From: Bacteroides timonensis | Lineage (GTDB): Bacteria; Bacteroidota; Bacteroidia; Bacteroidales; Bacteroidaceae | DNA length: 64,000 bases | Reading direction: 5' to 3' | NCBI RefSeq assembly: GCF_000513195.1 | Contig: NZ_CBVI010000094.1 | Location: 1 to 64,000 of the forward strand | Shown: piece by piece, positions 7,972-17,144 of the stretch | Layout: every line of letters starts with the position of its first letter | How positions within the stretch are numbered: the first letter of the stretch is position 1 | Program-made: the position numbers and the translations under genes | The notes under the pieces: model-generated | Told to the model about the DNA's origin: nothing | Databases searched by the model: none | Seen by the model: the letters and a program-made list of their open reading frames with translations, nothing else

Positions 7972-8595
7972 ATGAATACAATGATCAAAGTATGCGGAAT
8001 GACCGATGCAGACAATATCCGCGATGTAGAAGTATTAGGTGTAGATATGATCGGTTTCATCTTCTATCCCAAATCCCCCAGATACCTGTATCAGATACCC
8101 GGGTACCTGCCTACGCTTGCCAAACGTGTCGGTGTTTTCGTCAACGAAACCAAAGAAAACATCCTTATGTATGTCGACCGTTTCGGCCTGAACTATGTCC
8201 AGCTGCACGGTGACGAATCACCCGAATATTGCCGCACCCTTCATTCACAGGGTATCCGGATCATCAAAGCGTTTTCCATCGCTTTGCCCAAGGATCTTCT
8301 TGCCGTTTCCTATTATGAAGGTTTCTGCGACTACTTCCTGTTCGATACCCGCAGCGTCCATTATGGTGGCTCCGGACAGCAATTCGACTGGAGTATCCTG
8401 CAACGTTACATCGGCAGTACCCCTTTCCTGCTTAGCGGCGGCATCAATTCCTACAGCGTCAAAGCTCTGAAAGAATTCCACCATCCCCGCCTTGCCGGTA
8501 TCGATATCAACAGCCGATTCGAGACATCTCCGGGCATCAAGGATGTGGAACGGATCGGGCGCTTTCTCAAAGAAATGGGAAAATGCACCATTTGA
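7972..8595 (+). CDS. trpF: Phosphoribosylanthranilate isomerase
   Basis: A 207-aa TIM barrel that isomerises phosphoribosylanthranilate to CdRP. The N-terminal KVCGMTDADNIRDV carries the catalytic cysteine, LNYVQLHGDESPEYC is the central motif, and a C-terminal FLLSGGINSYSV contributes to phosphate binding. Length is normal. It lies 94 bp after trpC, behind a near-identical copy of the AATCGTAAAT-type repeat also found before trpD. Confidence 0.95.
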   Translation: MNTMIKVCGMTDADNIRDVEVLGVDMIGFIFYPKSPRYLYQIPGYLPTLAKRVGVFVNETKENILMYVDRFGLNYVQLHGDESPEYCRTLHSQGIRIIKAFSIALPKDLLAVSYYEGFCDYFLFDTRSVHYGGSGQQFDWSILQRYIGSTPFLLSGGINSYSVKALKEFHHPRLAGIDINSRFETSPGIKDVERIGRFLKEMGKCTI

Positions 8596-8684
8596 CGACT
8601 GAAGCACGCCATTGTGAAGAGCAATCGTCAAGTGAAAAGTAATTTCAATCGTAAATCGTAAATAATAAAATCGTAAATAATAAG

Positions 8685-9461
8685 ATGAATCGTATAAATC
8701 AACTTTTTCAGGACAGCCCTAAAAACTTGCTGTCCATTTACTTCTGTGCCGGTTGTCCAACCCTGGAAGGTACTGCCGACGTCATCCGTACCCTCGAACG
8801 CAATGGGGTCCATTCAATTGAAATCGGTATTCCTTTCAGTGACCCGATGGCTGACGGCATCGTTATCCAGGAAGCTGCCACGCGCGCGCTTCGCAATGGT
8901 ATGTCACTGCGTATTTTGTTTGAGCAGCTTCGCGATATCCGCAGCGATGTCCGCATTCCGCTCATCCTGATGGGGTATCTCAACCCTATTATGAAATTCG
9001 GGTTCGAGGCTTTCTGTCAGAAATGCGTAGAATGTGGTATCGACGGCGTTATTATTCCCGATCTTCCTTTCAAGGATTACGAAGAGACGTATAAACCTAT
9101 TGCCGACCGTTACGACATCCGTGTCATCATGCTCATCACCCCCGAAACCAGCGAAGCCCGTGTCCGCGAAATCGACGAGCATACCGACGGCTTCATCTAT
9201 ATGGTATCCAGCGCTGCTACTACCGGTGCCCAGAAAGATTTCGATAGCCAGAAGCAAGCTTATTTCAAAAAGATACAGGATATGCACCTCCGCAATCCCC
9301 GTATGGTTGGCTTCGGCATCAGTAACAAACAGACATTTGACGCTGCTTGCACCAACTCTTCCGGTGCCATCATCGGCAGCCGTTTCGTCACCCTGCTGAA
9401 TGAAGCTGAAGGAGATGCGGAAAAGGCGATCAAGCAACTAAAAGAAGGATTGAAGAAATAA
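8685..9461 (+). CDS. trpA: Tryptophan synthase alpha chain
   Basis: A 258-aa TIM barrel that cleaves indole-3-glycerol phosphate and channels indole to TrpB. The catalytic glutamate lies in SIEIGIPFSDPMADG near residue 47, and the loop aspartate in CGIDGVIIPDLPFKDYEE. The phosphate-binding segment ATTGAQKDF and the late GFGISNKQTFDAA complete the active site. It is the last gene of the operon and is separated from trpB, its partner subunit, by the whole operon, as expected for Bacteroides. An inverted repeat follows. Confidence 0.95.
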   Translation: MNRINQLFQDSPKNLLSIYFCAGCPTLEGTADVIRTLERNGVHSIEIGIPFSDPMADGIVIQEAATRALRNGMSLRILFEQLRDIRSDVRIPLILMGYLNPIMKFGFEAFCQKCVECGIDGVIIPDLPFKDYEETYKPIADRYDIRVIMLITPETSEARVREIDEHTDGFIYMVSSAATTGAQKDFDSQKQAYFKKIQDMHLRNPRMVGFGISNKQTFDAACTNSSGAIIGSRFVTLLNEAEGDAEKAIKQLKEGLKK

Positions 9462-9473
9462 TTAGTAGGGAGC

Positions 9474-9540
9474 GATTAGTGATAAGCGGATTGTACAATA
9501 ACAACAAAATGACACTTATCACTAATCACTTACCGCTAAT
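9474..9540. repeat. Inverted repeat after trpA, related to the trpG insertion
   Basis: GATTAGTGATAAG (9474-9486) is the exact reverse complement of CTTATCACTAATC (9515-9527), with a 28-bp loop. The 3' arm continues as ACTTACCGCTAATCACTG, which closely matches ACTTACCGCTAAGCGCTG inside trpG (about 5594-5611). It could act as the trp operon terminator, though no clean U-tract follows. Confidence 0.75.
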
Positions 9541-9555
9541 CACTGTTTTTTTCTT

Positions 9556-9563
9556 ATCTTTGC
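9556..9563 (+). promoter_or_regulatory. Minus-7 box of the MNT/HEPN pair
   Basis: TATCTTTG followed by CAC, about 20 bp before the nucleotidyltransferase start, fits the Bacteroides minus-7 consensus. The minus-33 region falls in the repeat arm and is weak. The toxin-antitoxin pair would therefore have its own promoter, separate from trp. Confidence 0.6.
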
Positions 9564-9583
9564 ACTAGTAAAACCGAAATGTG

Positions 9584-9877
9584 ATGAAAACTGTTGCCGA
9601 ATATATTTCATTATTGCGTGACTATATGCAAAAAAATGCCGGTAAATATGGTATTTCCCGGATGGGCATATTCGGTTCTGTTGCTCGGAACGAACAAACA
9701 GAAACGAGCGACGTCGATATATACATTGAAGGGCAACTACATGGCTTCTTTGCTTTATCCGGCATAAAAAAAGAATTGGAAGAACTGTTAGGCTGTCCGG
9801 TTGATATTGTACGTCTACGTGATAAGATGGATGCACTCCTACGTGAAAAGATATTAAAGGAGGGTATTTATGTTTGA
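9584..9877 (+). CDS. mntA: MNT-type nucleotidyltransferase antitoxin
   Basis: A 97-aa minimal nucleotidyltransferase. The motif GIFGSVARNEQTETSDVDI, near residues 30-48, has the GSxxR..xSDxD layout of the polymerase-beta fold. In characterised pairs, MntA proteins AMPylate a tyrosine of the HEPN toxin to silence it. I place the start at ATG 9584; an in-frame GTG lies one codon earlier at 9581. It overlaps the HEPN gene by 8 bp, so the two are translationally coupled, with antitoxin first. Confidence 0.88.
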   Translation: MKTVAEYISLLRDYMQKNAGKYGISRMGIFGSVARNEQTETSDVDIYIEGQLHGFFALSGIKKELEELLGCPVDIVRLRDKMDALLREKILKEGIYV

Positions 9878-10241
9878 TAAATTAATAGCTCTTCATACAC
9901 TGAAATTAATTTGTGACTCTCTTGAACTAATAGAGAAAAGATGTTCTGATATTTACTCTGTAGATGATTTCCTGTTAAGTGATAGTGGAATGATGAAACT
10001 TGACAGTGTCTGCATGAAACTCACAGCCATAGGAGAAAGCATTAAAAATCTGGATAAAATCACCAATAAAGAATTATTTGTGAAATATCCGGAAATTCCG
10101 TGGAGGAATGTAATGGGTATTCGTGATATTATCGTACATCATTACTTTGATGTAGATGCCGACGAAATATTTAGAATTTGCAAGGAAGATGTTCCACAAT
10201 TATATAAGGTGATTATTAAAATAATAAATGACTTGAAGTAA
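9870..10241 (+). CDS. hepT: HEPN-family toxin (HepT-like)
   Basis: A 123-aa helical protein of the HepT / DUF86 type. The RNase motif RDIIVHHYFDVD near residue 87 gives R-x4-H-x-Y, the catalytic arginine and histidine plus the tyrosine that the partner MntA modifies in studied systems. The start overlaps the end of mntA. Such modules act as toxin-antitoxin or abortive-infection units; the target RNA here is unknown. Asparaginase follows after 7 bp. Confidence 0.88.
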   Translation: MFDKLIALHTLKLICDSLELIEKRCSDIYSVDDFLLSDSGMMKLDSVCMKLTAIGESIKNLDKITNKELFVKYPEIPWRNVMGIRDIIVHHYFDVDADEIFRICKEDVPQLYKVIIKIINDLK

Positions 10242-10248
10242 CCCGATT

Positions 10249-11294
10249 ATGTTTATGAAGATTGACTACCCATCCGTGTTGCTAATTTATACCGGCGGAA
10301 CCATTGGTATGATAGAGAATCCAGAGACAGGTGCGCTTGAAAACTTCAACTTCGATCATCTTCTCAAACATGTTCCCGAACTGAAGCGTTTCAATTATCG
10401 CATCTCTTCCTATCAGTTCAATCCGCCCATTGACTCCTCCGACATGGAGCCCTCCCTCTGGGCAAAGATCGTAAAGATTATCAACTACAACTATGATTAC
10501 TTCGACGGCTTTGTCATTCTCCACGGCACCGACACCATGGCCTATACCGCCTCCGCCCTTAGCTTCATGCTCGAAAACCTTGCCAAGCCTGTTATTCTCA
10601 CCGGTTCTCAGCTCCCTATCGGCACCCTGCGTACAGATGGAAAAGAAATCTTATTACCTCTATAGAAATAGCCGCGGCCAAGAATCCCGATGGTACTCCC
10701 GTTGTCCCCGAAGTATGTATATTTTTCGAGAACGAACTGATGCGCGGCAATCGCACCACCAAGATAAATTCCGAAAACTTCAACGCATTCCGTTCCTTCA
10801 ATTACCCCTCGCTGGCCCATGCAGGCATCCACATCAAGTACGATGCACATATCATCCGCCGTCCTGATCCGACACGCCCCATGAAGCCCCATTACCTGTT
10901 CGATACAAACGTCGTCATGCTCACCCTCTTTCCCGGCATCCAGGAGAGCATCATCAATTCAGTCCTCCACGTTCCCGGCCTGAAAGCCGTTGTGCTCAAA
11001 ACCTTCGGTTCAGGCAATGCCCCTCAGAAAGACTGGTTCATCCGCCAACTGAAAGAAGCTACCGAACGTGGCATCATTATTGTGAATATCACCCAGTGCC
11101 AACGCGGCGCGGTCGAAATGGGACGCTACGAAACCGGCTTGAAGCTTCTCCAGGCAGGCGTCGTCAGCGGCTACGACAGCACCCCCGAATGCGCAGTGAC
11201 CAAACTCATGTTTCTCCTCGGTCACGGCCTCGATCAAGCGGAAATCCGTTACCAGATGAATTCCGATCTCGCAGGAGAAATCACGAAAGCCTGA
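10249..11294 (+). pseudogene. ansA: Type I L-asparaginase, broken by a one-base deletion
   Basis: Two frames together give a complete type I asparaginase of about 348 residues. Frame one (10249 to about 10648) has the threonine motif YTGGTIGMIENPE and the second active-site motif HGTDTMAYTASAL. After LRTDGKE the frame shifts. If the AAA at 10646-10648 were AAAA, reading would continue as NLITSIEIAAAKNPDG and run in frame to TAG-free sequence ending at 11294 through GVVSGYDSTPECAVTK. As given, the first frame ends at 10665. So this is either a recent pseudogene or a homopolymer miscall. It lies 7 bp after the HEPN gene and could share its transcript. A later ATG at 10740 could only start an enzyme lacking the catalytic half. 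Confidence 0.88.
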
Positions 11295-11415
11295 AACAGC
11301 CCCACCATCGGAAGGCCTGCTCGTGAGCGGAATATACAAGTCCGGTCAATCCCCGACCTTATCCACATTAAACAAATAAAACAGTGGAGAAGAACAAAAA
11401 AAGCAATATTCCTGA

Positions 11416-11445
11416 TTGAGATATTAAATATAATCTATATCTTTG
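11416..11445 (+). promoter_or_regulatory. Promoter of the first LruC gene
   Basis: ATTG ending at 11418, a 19-bp spacer, then TATCTTTG at 11438-11445. The start codon lies about 90 bp downstream at 11537, giving a leader of about 80 nt. Confidence 0.7.
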
Positions 11446-11536
11446 TGGCGAGAATATGCAAGAATTACGCATTCTCGAAATATTTCAAATAACTTAAGGA
11501 CAACAAAACAAGCAAATATCATCAGTATTATTAATA

Positions 11537-14104
11537 ATGAAACAAGTTAAACAATTATCAGTAATGGCTTTCATGGCAAGCGCCATGCTCTTAGCCAGTT
11601 GCGCGGACGATGTTTACGACCCCAGCAAAGAGCCGGAAACACTACCGACAGAAAATCCTTTCGGCGAAGGCTTCGCAGCACCGGACGGCTTCAGTTGGTC
11701 TATGATCAACACGGTCAGCCTGAATATTGAGGTAAAAGACGAATTCAACGGCCAGTACCAGTACCTGATTGAAGTATTCACCAGCAATCCGCTGACCGAC
11801 GAGACGGCAAGCCCGATTGCAGCAGGTACGGCAAAGCAAGGAACAAATTATATTGCAGAGGTCAATATTCCTCAAACGGCTGAGAACTTCTATATCCGCC
11901 AGACGGATCCCAAACTGCGAAAGGAAATATATACATACGCAGTACCTGAAAACGGAGGTGCATTAAGCTGCAAATTGTACTATACCGAAGTTGACACAAG
12001 AGCCGCAGGAAATTCAGGTTCAGCATTTGAAGCCGCCAAACTGGATGGATTTACAGAACCGGAGCCTAAGGTATATAATGAGAAAGATGTAATACCTGAG
12101 GTACCTGCAACTTCTGACGGCTATGTTGCGTATAATCCGGGAGCCATAAACGCCGGAGGTAATTTCATTATCGGTAAAGATTACACATATAATACTCCTT
12201 TTAAAGATAATATACGAGTTTATAACAATGGCAGGGCAACCGTATTCGTTCAAGGCGTATGGGATCTGTCAGGCAAAGGTTTACAATCCAGCCTTGACAT
12301 TTACATAATGAATGGCGGTAAAATTATCGGTTCAGGCATCACGTTCGGTGGTAACAACACCCTTACCATTCAAAGCGGAGGAAGCATTGAATCTAAGAGC
12401 GGTATTTTAAAGTTAGGATGTCCTGTTAAAGTTTATGGTTCCATCACAACAACAAACGTTAGGGTAAATGAGGGTACGCCGGAAATATACATTGGCGAAA
12501 ACGGCAGCATCAAAGCCGTAGAAGCTTATTTCAACAATTCTCAAATATTCAATTACGGCGTGTTAAGCGCAGACAAGCTTGAGCTTGTCAATGCTACCAT
12601 CTTAAATAAGTCAGATATAGAAGAATGTAAAGACATTCTGATCAACGGCAGTAAGATATTCAACTATGGTGATATTAAATTCAATGGAACACTTACAACC
12701 AATAACAATACGGATAAGGCAGTTCTTATTAATCACAATCAAGCTTCCATGACAGGAACTGAATGGGAGAATGGGGCTTCGGTCTACAATGACGGACGTA
12801 TCCAACTTACCAATTTCTATAACACCGCAGTAGGCAATATTTATAACAGCTGTGCATTTATCATTGAAAAAGAGTTTACTTTCATTAATTTGATATTGGA
12901 CAACGGTTCCATTACAGCTGGTCAGGATCAAGCAACCCACGAATGGTTACCCGTTCCAACCATTACCTGTAATCAAATGGTTAATCTCAAGATGAGAAAT
13001 GGTTCAATAATCAAAGCAAACAATTTCACCTTGGGTAATTCACCCAATAGTATTATAGGCGAGACAAACGATATGTCTATGATAAAAGTCAGTAAATTAT
13101 CATTAACGAGCGGTGGTCTGACCACTTTCAAAGGCAATTTGGTACTTGAAAGAGAGGATACACAAGAGTATGAGTCCTGGCGACTCAAGGTAGATTGCGC
13201 TACAACCGGCTACGATGAATCCAAATACACCATTGAAACCTGCGGCGGCATTTTCAACGAAGGCAACGAAGGCAAAGACCCCTCCACCACTCCTGAGTTT
13301 GAACCGACAGTAAACGACGCTAATACATATACTTATGTATTTGAGGACAACTGGCCTGCATATGGCGACTTCGACCTTAACGACATTGTCTTGACAATAG
13401 ACGGAAGAGGAACGAAAGAAGTAGATGGTGGTGGTTATCTGAAAAGGGCCAACCTAGATGTCAATCTTGAGGCAGTCGGTGCAAGCAAAATCTTAGGAGT
13501 CGGCATCCGCTTCTTGAAGTTGCCAGCTAATATTACTCCAACGAAATTCAGAGTCTCCGGCAAAGACCGCTCCTTTGAAGCCGGACAAAGCCTCCCGACT
13601 TTGATACTGTTTGAAAATGCGCATAGCGAATGCGGGCATAACGACGAGAGACCATTCATCAACACCGTGCAAGATGCAACAACCAACACCAACGACGAAC
13701 ATAACTATGACATAATCTTTGAATTTGACGGATCCGACAACGTCCCCGTCTCTGCATTCAACATCAACAACTTAGATGTATTTATCATCACGAAAGCCGC
13801 TGATAAGAAGGGCAAACGTACGGAGGTTCACGTAGCGGGTTACGCTCCTACGGATTTGGCAAACAACAGCTTGTTCGGACAAGGCAATGACAATTCTTCA
13901 TCGTCTGCCCAAAACTACTATTTCAGCAAAGAAAACTTAGCGTGGGGCATTGTTATTCCCGATAAATTCGCTTGGCCTTTGGAATACAGAAACATAAAAG
14001 ATGTTTATACAGAATTTGCAAGTTGGGTGACCAGCGGAGGAAAAGAAGGCAAAGGCTGGTATAACAATTCCAATGGCAACGTATACAAAAAGAAAGAAAA
14101 ATAA
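11537..14104 (+). CDS. LruC-domain (DUF4842) surface lipoprotein, beta-solenoid type
   Basis: An 855-aa lipoprotein. The lipobox is LLASC (cysteine near residue 22) followed by ADDVYDPSKEP; the acidic residues after Cys suit surface export. Residues about 30-150 form a beta-rich N-terminal domain. Residues about 180-560 are rich in short N/G strands (for example KIFNYGDIKFNG and ASVYNDGRIQLTNF) that suggest a right-handed beta-helix. The C-terminal LruC domain begins at about 595 with TYVFEDNWPAYGDFDLNDIV, whose D/N spacing resembles a calcium-binding loop. It is the first of three LruC proteins bordering the polysaccharide locus. A structural or adhesive role in an extracellular matrix is my inference. 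Confidence 0.82.
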   Translation: MKQVKQLSVMAFMASAMLLASCADDVYDPSKEPETLPTENPFGEGFAAPDGFSWSMINTVSLNIEVKDEFNGQYQYLIEVFTSNPLTDETASPIAAGTAKQGTNYIAEVNIPQTAENFYIRQTDPKLRKEIYTYAVPENGGALSCKLYYTEVDTRAAGNSGSAFEAAKLDGFTEPEPKVYNEKDVIPEVPATSDGYVAYNPGAINAGGNFIIGKDYTYNTPFKDNIRVYNNGRATVFVQGVWDLSGKGLQSSLDIYIMNGGKIIGSGITFGGNNTLTIQSGGSIESKSGILKLGCPVKVYGSITTTNVRVNEGTPEIYIGENGSIKAVEAYFNNSQIFNYGVLSADKLELVNATILNKSDIEECKDILINGSKIFNYGDIKFNGTLTTNNNTDKAVLINHNQASMTGTEWENGASVYNDGRIQLTNFYNTAVGNIYNSCAFIIEKEFTFINLILDNGSITAGQDQATHEWLPVPTITCNQMVNLKMRNGSIIKANNFTLGNSPNSIIGETNDMSMIKVSKLSLTSGGLTTFKGNLVLEREDTQEYESWRLKVDCATTGYDESKYTIETCGGIFNEGNEGKDPSTTPEFEPTVNDANTYTYVFEDNWPAYGDFDLNDIVLTIDGRGTKEVDGGGYLKRANLDVNLEAVGASKILGVGIRFLKLPANITPTKFRVSGKDRSFEAGQSLPTLILFENAHSECGHNDERPFINTVQDATTNTNDEHNYDIIFEFDGSDNVPVSAFNINNLDVFIITKAADKKGKRTEVHVAGYAPTDLANNSLFGQGNDNSSSSAQNYYFSKENLAWGIVIPDKFAWPLEYRNIKDVYTEFASWVTSGGKEGKGWYNNSNGNVYKKKEK

Positions 14105-14124
14105 GCAAATACCCTCTTTAATGC

Positions 14125-14160
14125 AAAAGCCGATGAATGTCTTTATTCATCGGCTTTTTT
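14125..14160 (+). terminator. Terminator after the first LruC gene
   Basis: A perfect 14-bp stem, AAAAGCCGATGAAT (14125-14138) with ATTCATCGGCTTTT (14145-14158), has a 6-nt loop and ends in TTTTTT. It separates the first LruC gene from the next transcription unit. Confidence 0.92.
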
Positions 14161-14244
14161 AAAGCGATTTGGAAAGCGTACTATTCAAAAGCCATCATCA
14201 TTGTTAAAAAACACTAATATACAAGTTTTTTCAAGCCTATAAAA

Positions 14245-14275
14245 GTTGCTGTTATTTTAATAGTCCGTACTTTTG
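14245..14275 (+). promoter_or_regulatory. Promoter of the left polysaccharide operon
   Basis: GTTG at 14245-14248, a 19-bp spacer and TACTTTTG at 14268-14275. It lies 28 bp before the second LruC gene. No clear terminator appears between that gene and 26956, so this promoter probably drives the whole left operon. Confidence 0.65.
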
Positions 14276-14303
14276 TTAATAATCAAGCAAAGCAAACAGA
14301 TTT

Positions 14304-16703
14304 ATGAAGAAGAGAATCAAAATAGATCTAATCCTATCCATTGCATTGTTCACTTTAAGTGCTTTGTTGGGTAGTTGTGAAAAAGACGTCTTTAGCCCCG
14401 AGAGAGTAAAAGCTACTTACGAAGACAAGTTTCCGGTAAAAGACATCGACCCCGATATGGACTGGAAGATGACCAGACAGGTTACGATAGACATCTCTGT
14501 CTACGAAGATTATGGAGTAGATTATACCGTAGAAGTATTCGACCGCAATCCTTACTCCACTGACACTATACCCCATTTATTGGCAAGAGGAACCGCCAAT
14601 CAGGAATTATCTTTCCGCACCACAATCGATTGCCCGTCCGCGCTTTCCACCCTTTATGTATCACGTACCGATGAAGCCGGGCGCAGAATATTCAAGCCTG
14701 TAGCCATAGCCAACGACAAACTGACCACCTCATTCGGTAGCCGGACATCGACACGTTCCTTTTCTCCCTCAACCAAAAGCGAGGATGATTTCAATATATC
14801 CGCAATGTCCCGCCCATACACCGATAACGAAATAGCGAACATGCTTTCCAAAGCCATCGAATATACAGGTCAAGACATGGATGCAGACATAGCCAATCAA
14901 AACATCTTCAAAATAACCGACACCTATAGAGGCGGCATCAATCATGGAGGTACCCCTACCCCTTCAGTAAGTACCCTAAAGTTGATCATTGCCCCGGGAG
15001 GCAAATGGAAAGTCACCTCTCCCCAAACCGTCAATCAAGGTCTTGAAATCATTGTCGCCTCCGACGGCAAGATAGAGTTGAGTTCCGGCAGTAACAACAC
15101 CCCCGCCCTTAAATTCACCAACACCGCATCCCTCGCGGTTTTAGGAACCGCCTATCAGGAAGATGAGGAAGAAAAAGACGATGAAGACGATGATGTGGAA
15201 GACACCCGTGGAAGAATTTCCGGTAACGGCTGGATAGAATTCTCCAATGGAGGCACCAATTACAATGCCGGGCACATTGACATTGACGGTATCAACAACA
15301 ACGGCGGCACCTTCTTCAATTACGGCAAAATCGACGTAAAGAAACTCTACGGTTCCTCTACCGGAAGCCTCTTTGTCAATCACGGAGATTTCGAAGCCGG
15401 TCAGATAGGCGACGATAATCAAAGCGTAGGTCCCTTGTTAGAGAATACTTGCAAAATCGAAGTTGATAATGATTTGACCTCTTATGGCATCACACTAGGA
15501 AGAGGGGCATACATCGAGTGCCAACATCTGCATGCTTCCGGCCATATCAACATGAGCGACAATTCCATGATAGAAGTCGAGAACAACTCATGGTTCAACA
15601 ATTGCAATATTACTGGCCCCACAGCACCCAACAGCTATGCATTATTGAAACTTAAAAATATACAATATGCGAATTGGACGGGAAGTTGGCAAAGCGAAGT
15701 GACGCAAGGTTATGTCATCAATAACATATATTGCGAATATAAAGGCGGCGGTCAAAACGCTACATGGAATTTTGAGTACTGCTGCCTGAACGGCACTGCA
15801 GGAGGAAACGGAAGAAAAGGAAATGGTAACGCGGTTGCATGCAAGCCCGGAGAAGCTCCCAAATATATCCCCGGAGGCAGATGCACCGGTGAAGGCAATA
15901 CCCCGGGAGAAGGCGATCCGGGAGAAGAGCCCCAATTAATGCCCTATACCTACGTCTTCGAGGACAATTACCCATTGGTAGGCGACTATGACTTCAACGA
16001 CGTGGTATTAGACGTAACCATCAACTACGATCGAGGTCGTGACAATAAAATCACAACCACCCGCATCGACGTCAAACTCGTGGCAGCCGGTGCCGGCAAA
16101 ACCGTCGGAGCCGGATTGCGCCTTGTGGGCATAGACAATTCAGTAGTCAGCAACATCAGCTTTGAAGGAGCGGACCAAAGCCGTTTCCAGTCCACCCTAT
16201 CAGGTTCTATGTTCAGCACCGACATGGAAAGTGACGGAACAATTCCCCTTCTTGGCAGCGTGCACAAGGTGTTTGGCGTAACTGCAGGAACTCTGGTCAA
16301 TACCGGTGGAGAAACAGCGCCCATTTACACTTATCAAATCAAGATAGAACAAAATAACGCCTACCAACGAGAAGCCCCCGTTATCACCAAGGACAATCTC
16401 GACTTCTTCATCACCTATGGATACAAGACGATGCAGAAACGCATGGAAGTTCATCTTTATGAATTCTGGAAATACGGCGCCACCGCCGCCGGAACCGTCC
16501 AGCAGGAAAATCTTGACTTGGCGGGAAACAACACGTGGGCCATCTGCGTGCCTAACTTCCGCTATCCCAAAGAAAGAATCAATATCAGCAACCAAAAAGA
16601 TGAAAAAGATTGCGCATACCCCAAGTTCCTGGATTGGGCCCGCAACCGCAATGTCAACCAAGACTGGTATAAGTATCCCAACGAAGAGAATGTATATAGA
16701 TAA
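14304..16703 (+). CDS. LruC-domain (DUF4842) surface lipoprotein
   Basis: A 799-aa lipoprotein with lipobox LLGSC followed by EKDVFSPERVK. Its N-terminal region parallels the upstream LruC protein (DVF/DVY start, then ..VEVFDRNP..RGTANQ..), so the two are paralogues. An acidic stretch of about 20 residues (EEEKDDEDDDVED) lies near residue 290, followed by N/G-rich strands and an unusual cysteine-containing, glycine-rich segment near residues 490-530. The LruC domain starts with TYVFEDNYPLVGDYDFNDVV near residue 548. It is the first gene of the polysaccharide operon, which argues that it works with the secreted polymer; that role is inferred. Confidence 0.82.
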   Translation: MKKRIKIDLILSIALFTLSALLGSCEKDVFSPERVKATYEDKFPVKDIDPDMDWKMTRQVTIDISVYEDYGVDYTVEVFDRNPYSTDTIPHLLARGTANQELSFRTTIDCPSALSTLYVSRTDEAGRRIFKPVAIANDKLTTSFGSRTSTRSFSPSTKSEDDFNISAMSRPYTDNEIANMLSKAIEYTGQDMDADIANQNIFKITDTYRGGINHGGTPTPSVSTLKLIIAPGGKWKVTSPQTVNQGLEIIVASDGKIELSSGSNNTPALKFTNTASLAVLGTAYQEDEEEKDDEDDDVEDTRGRISGNGWIEFSNGGTNYNAGHIDIDGINNNGGTFFNYGKIDVKKLYGSSTGSLFVNHGDFEAGQIGDDNQSVGPLLENTCKIEVDNDLTSYGITLGRGAYIECQHLHASGHINMSDNSMIEVENNSWFNNCNITGPTAPNSYALLKLKNIQYANWTGSWQSEVTQGYVINNIYCEYKGGGQNATWNFEYCCLNGTAGGNGRKGNGNAVACKPGEAPKYIPGGRCTGEGNTPGEGDPGEEPQLMPYTYVFEDNYPLVGDYDFNDVVLDVTINYDRGRDNKITTTRIDVKLVAAGAGKTVGAGLRLVGIDNSVVSNISFEGADQSRFQSTLSGSMFSTDMESDGTIPLLGSVHKVFGVTAGTLVNTGGETAPIYTYQIKIEQNNAYQREAPVITKDNLDFFITYGYKTMQKRMEVHLYEFWKYGATAAGTVQQENLDLAGNNTWAICVPNFRYPKERINISNQKDEKDCAYPKFLDWARNRNVNQDWYKYPNEENVYR

Positions 16704-16761
16704 CAACTATCTATTCCCCTATAGCGAATAAAACAAGTATAGAATAATATAAATAACAATA

Positions 16762-17121
16762 ATGAAACAAATTTTATTAGTAGACGATAAAGCCTCCATA
16801 GGTAAAGTGCTCTCTATGTATTTGGGAAAAGAGTATGATTTGGTATACTGCGAAGATCCCTTGAAAGCCATCGAGTGGTTACACGAAGGTAATGAACCCG
16901 ACCTGATCATATCCGACATCCGTATGCCGAAGATGACCGGTTCCGAATTCCTCCATTACCTAAAGAGTAATGAGTTGTTCAGCCACATCCCCGTCATGAT
17001 GCTTTCCAGCGAAGAGAGTACTACCGAACGTATCCGCCTGCTCGAAGAAGGTGCGGTAGATTACATTCTGAAGCCTTTCAATCCTATGGAATTGAAAGTA
17101 CGTTTAAAGAAATTCCTTTAA
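16762..17121 (+). CDS. Stand-alone response regulator receiver protein
   Basis: A 119-aa CheY-like receiver with no output domain. Acidic pocket D8-D9 (LLVDDKAS), phosphoacceptor D52 (LIISDIRMPK), S82-S83 on beta-4 and K104 (YILKPFNP) are all present, so it should be phosphorylatable. No histidine kinase is encoded nearby. It lies 23 bp before the initiating sugar transferase, which itself has a receiver-like N-terminus. It may control polymer synthesis post-translationally rather than transcription; this is inference from context. Confidence 0.9.
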   Translation: MKQILLVDDKASIGKVLSMYLGKEYDLVYCEDPLKAIEWLHEGNEPDLIISDIRMPKMTGSEFLHYLKSNELFSHIPVMMLSSEESTTERIRLLEEGAVDYILKPFNPMELKVRLKKFL

Positions 17122-17144
17122 TTGACAAAAATACGTAAAAGGAT

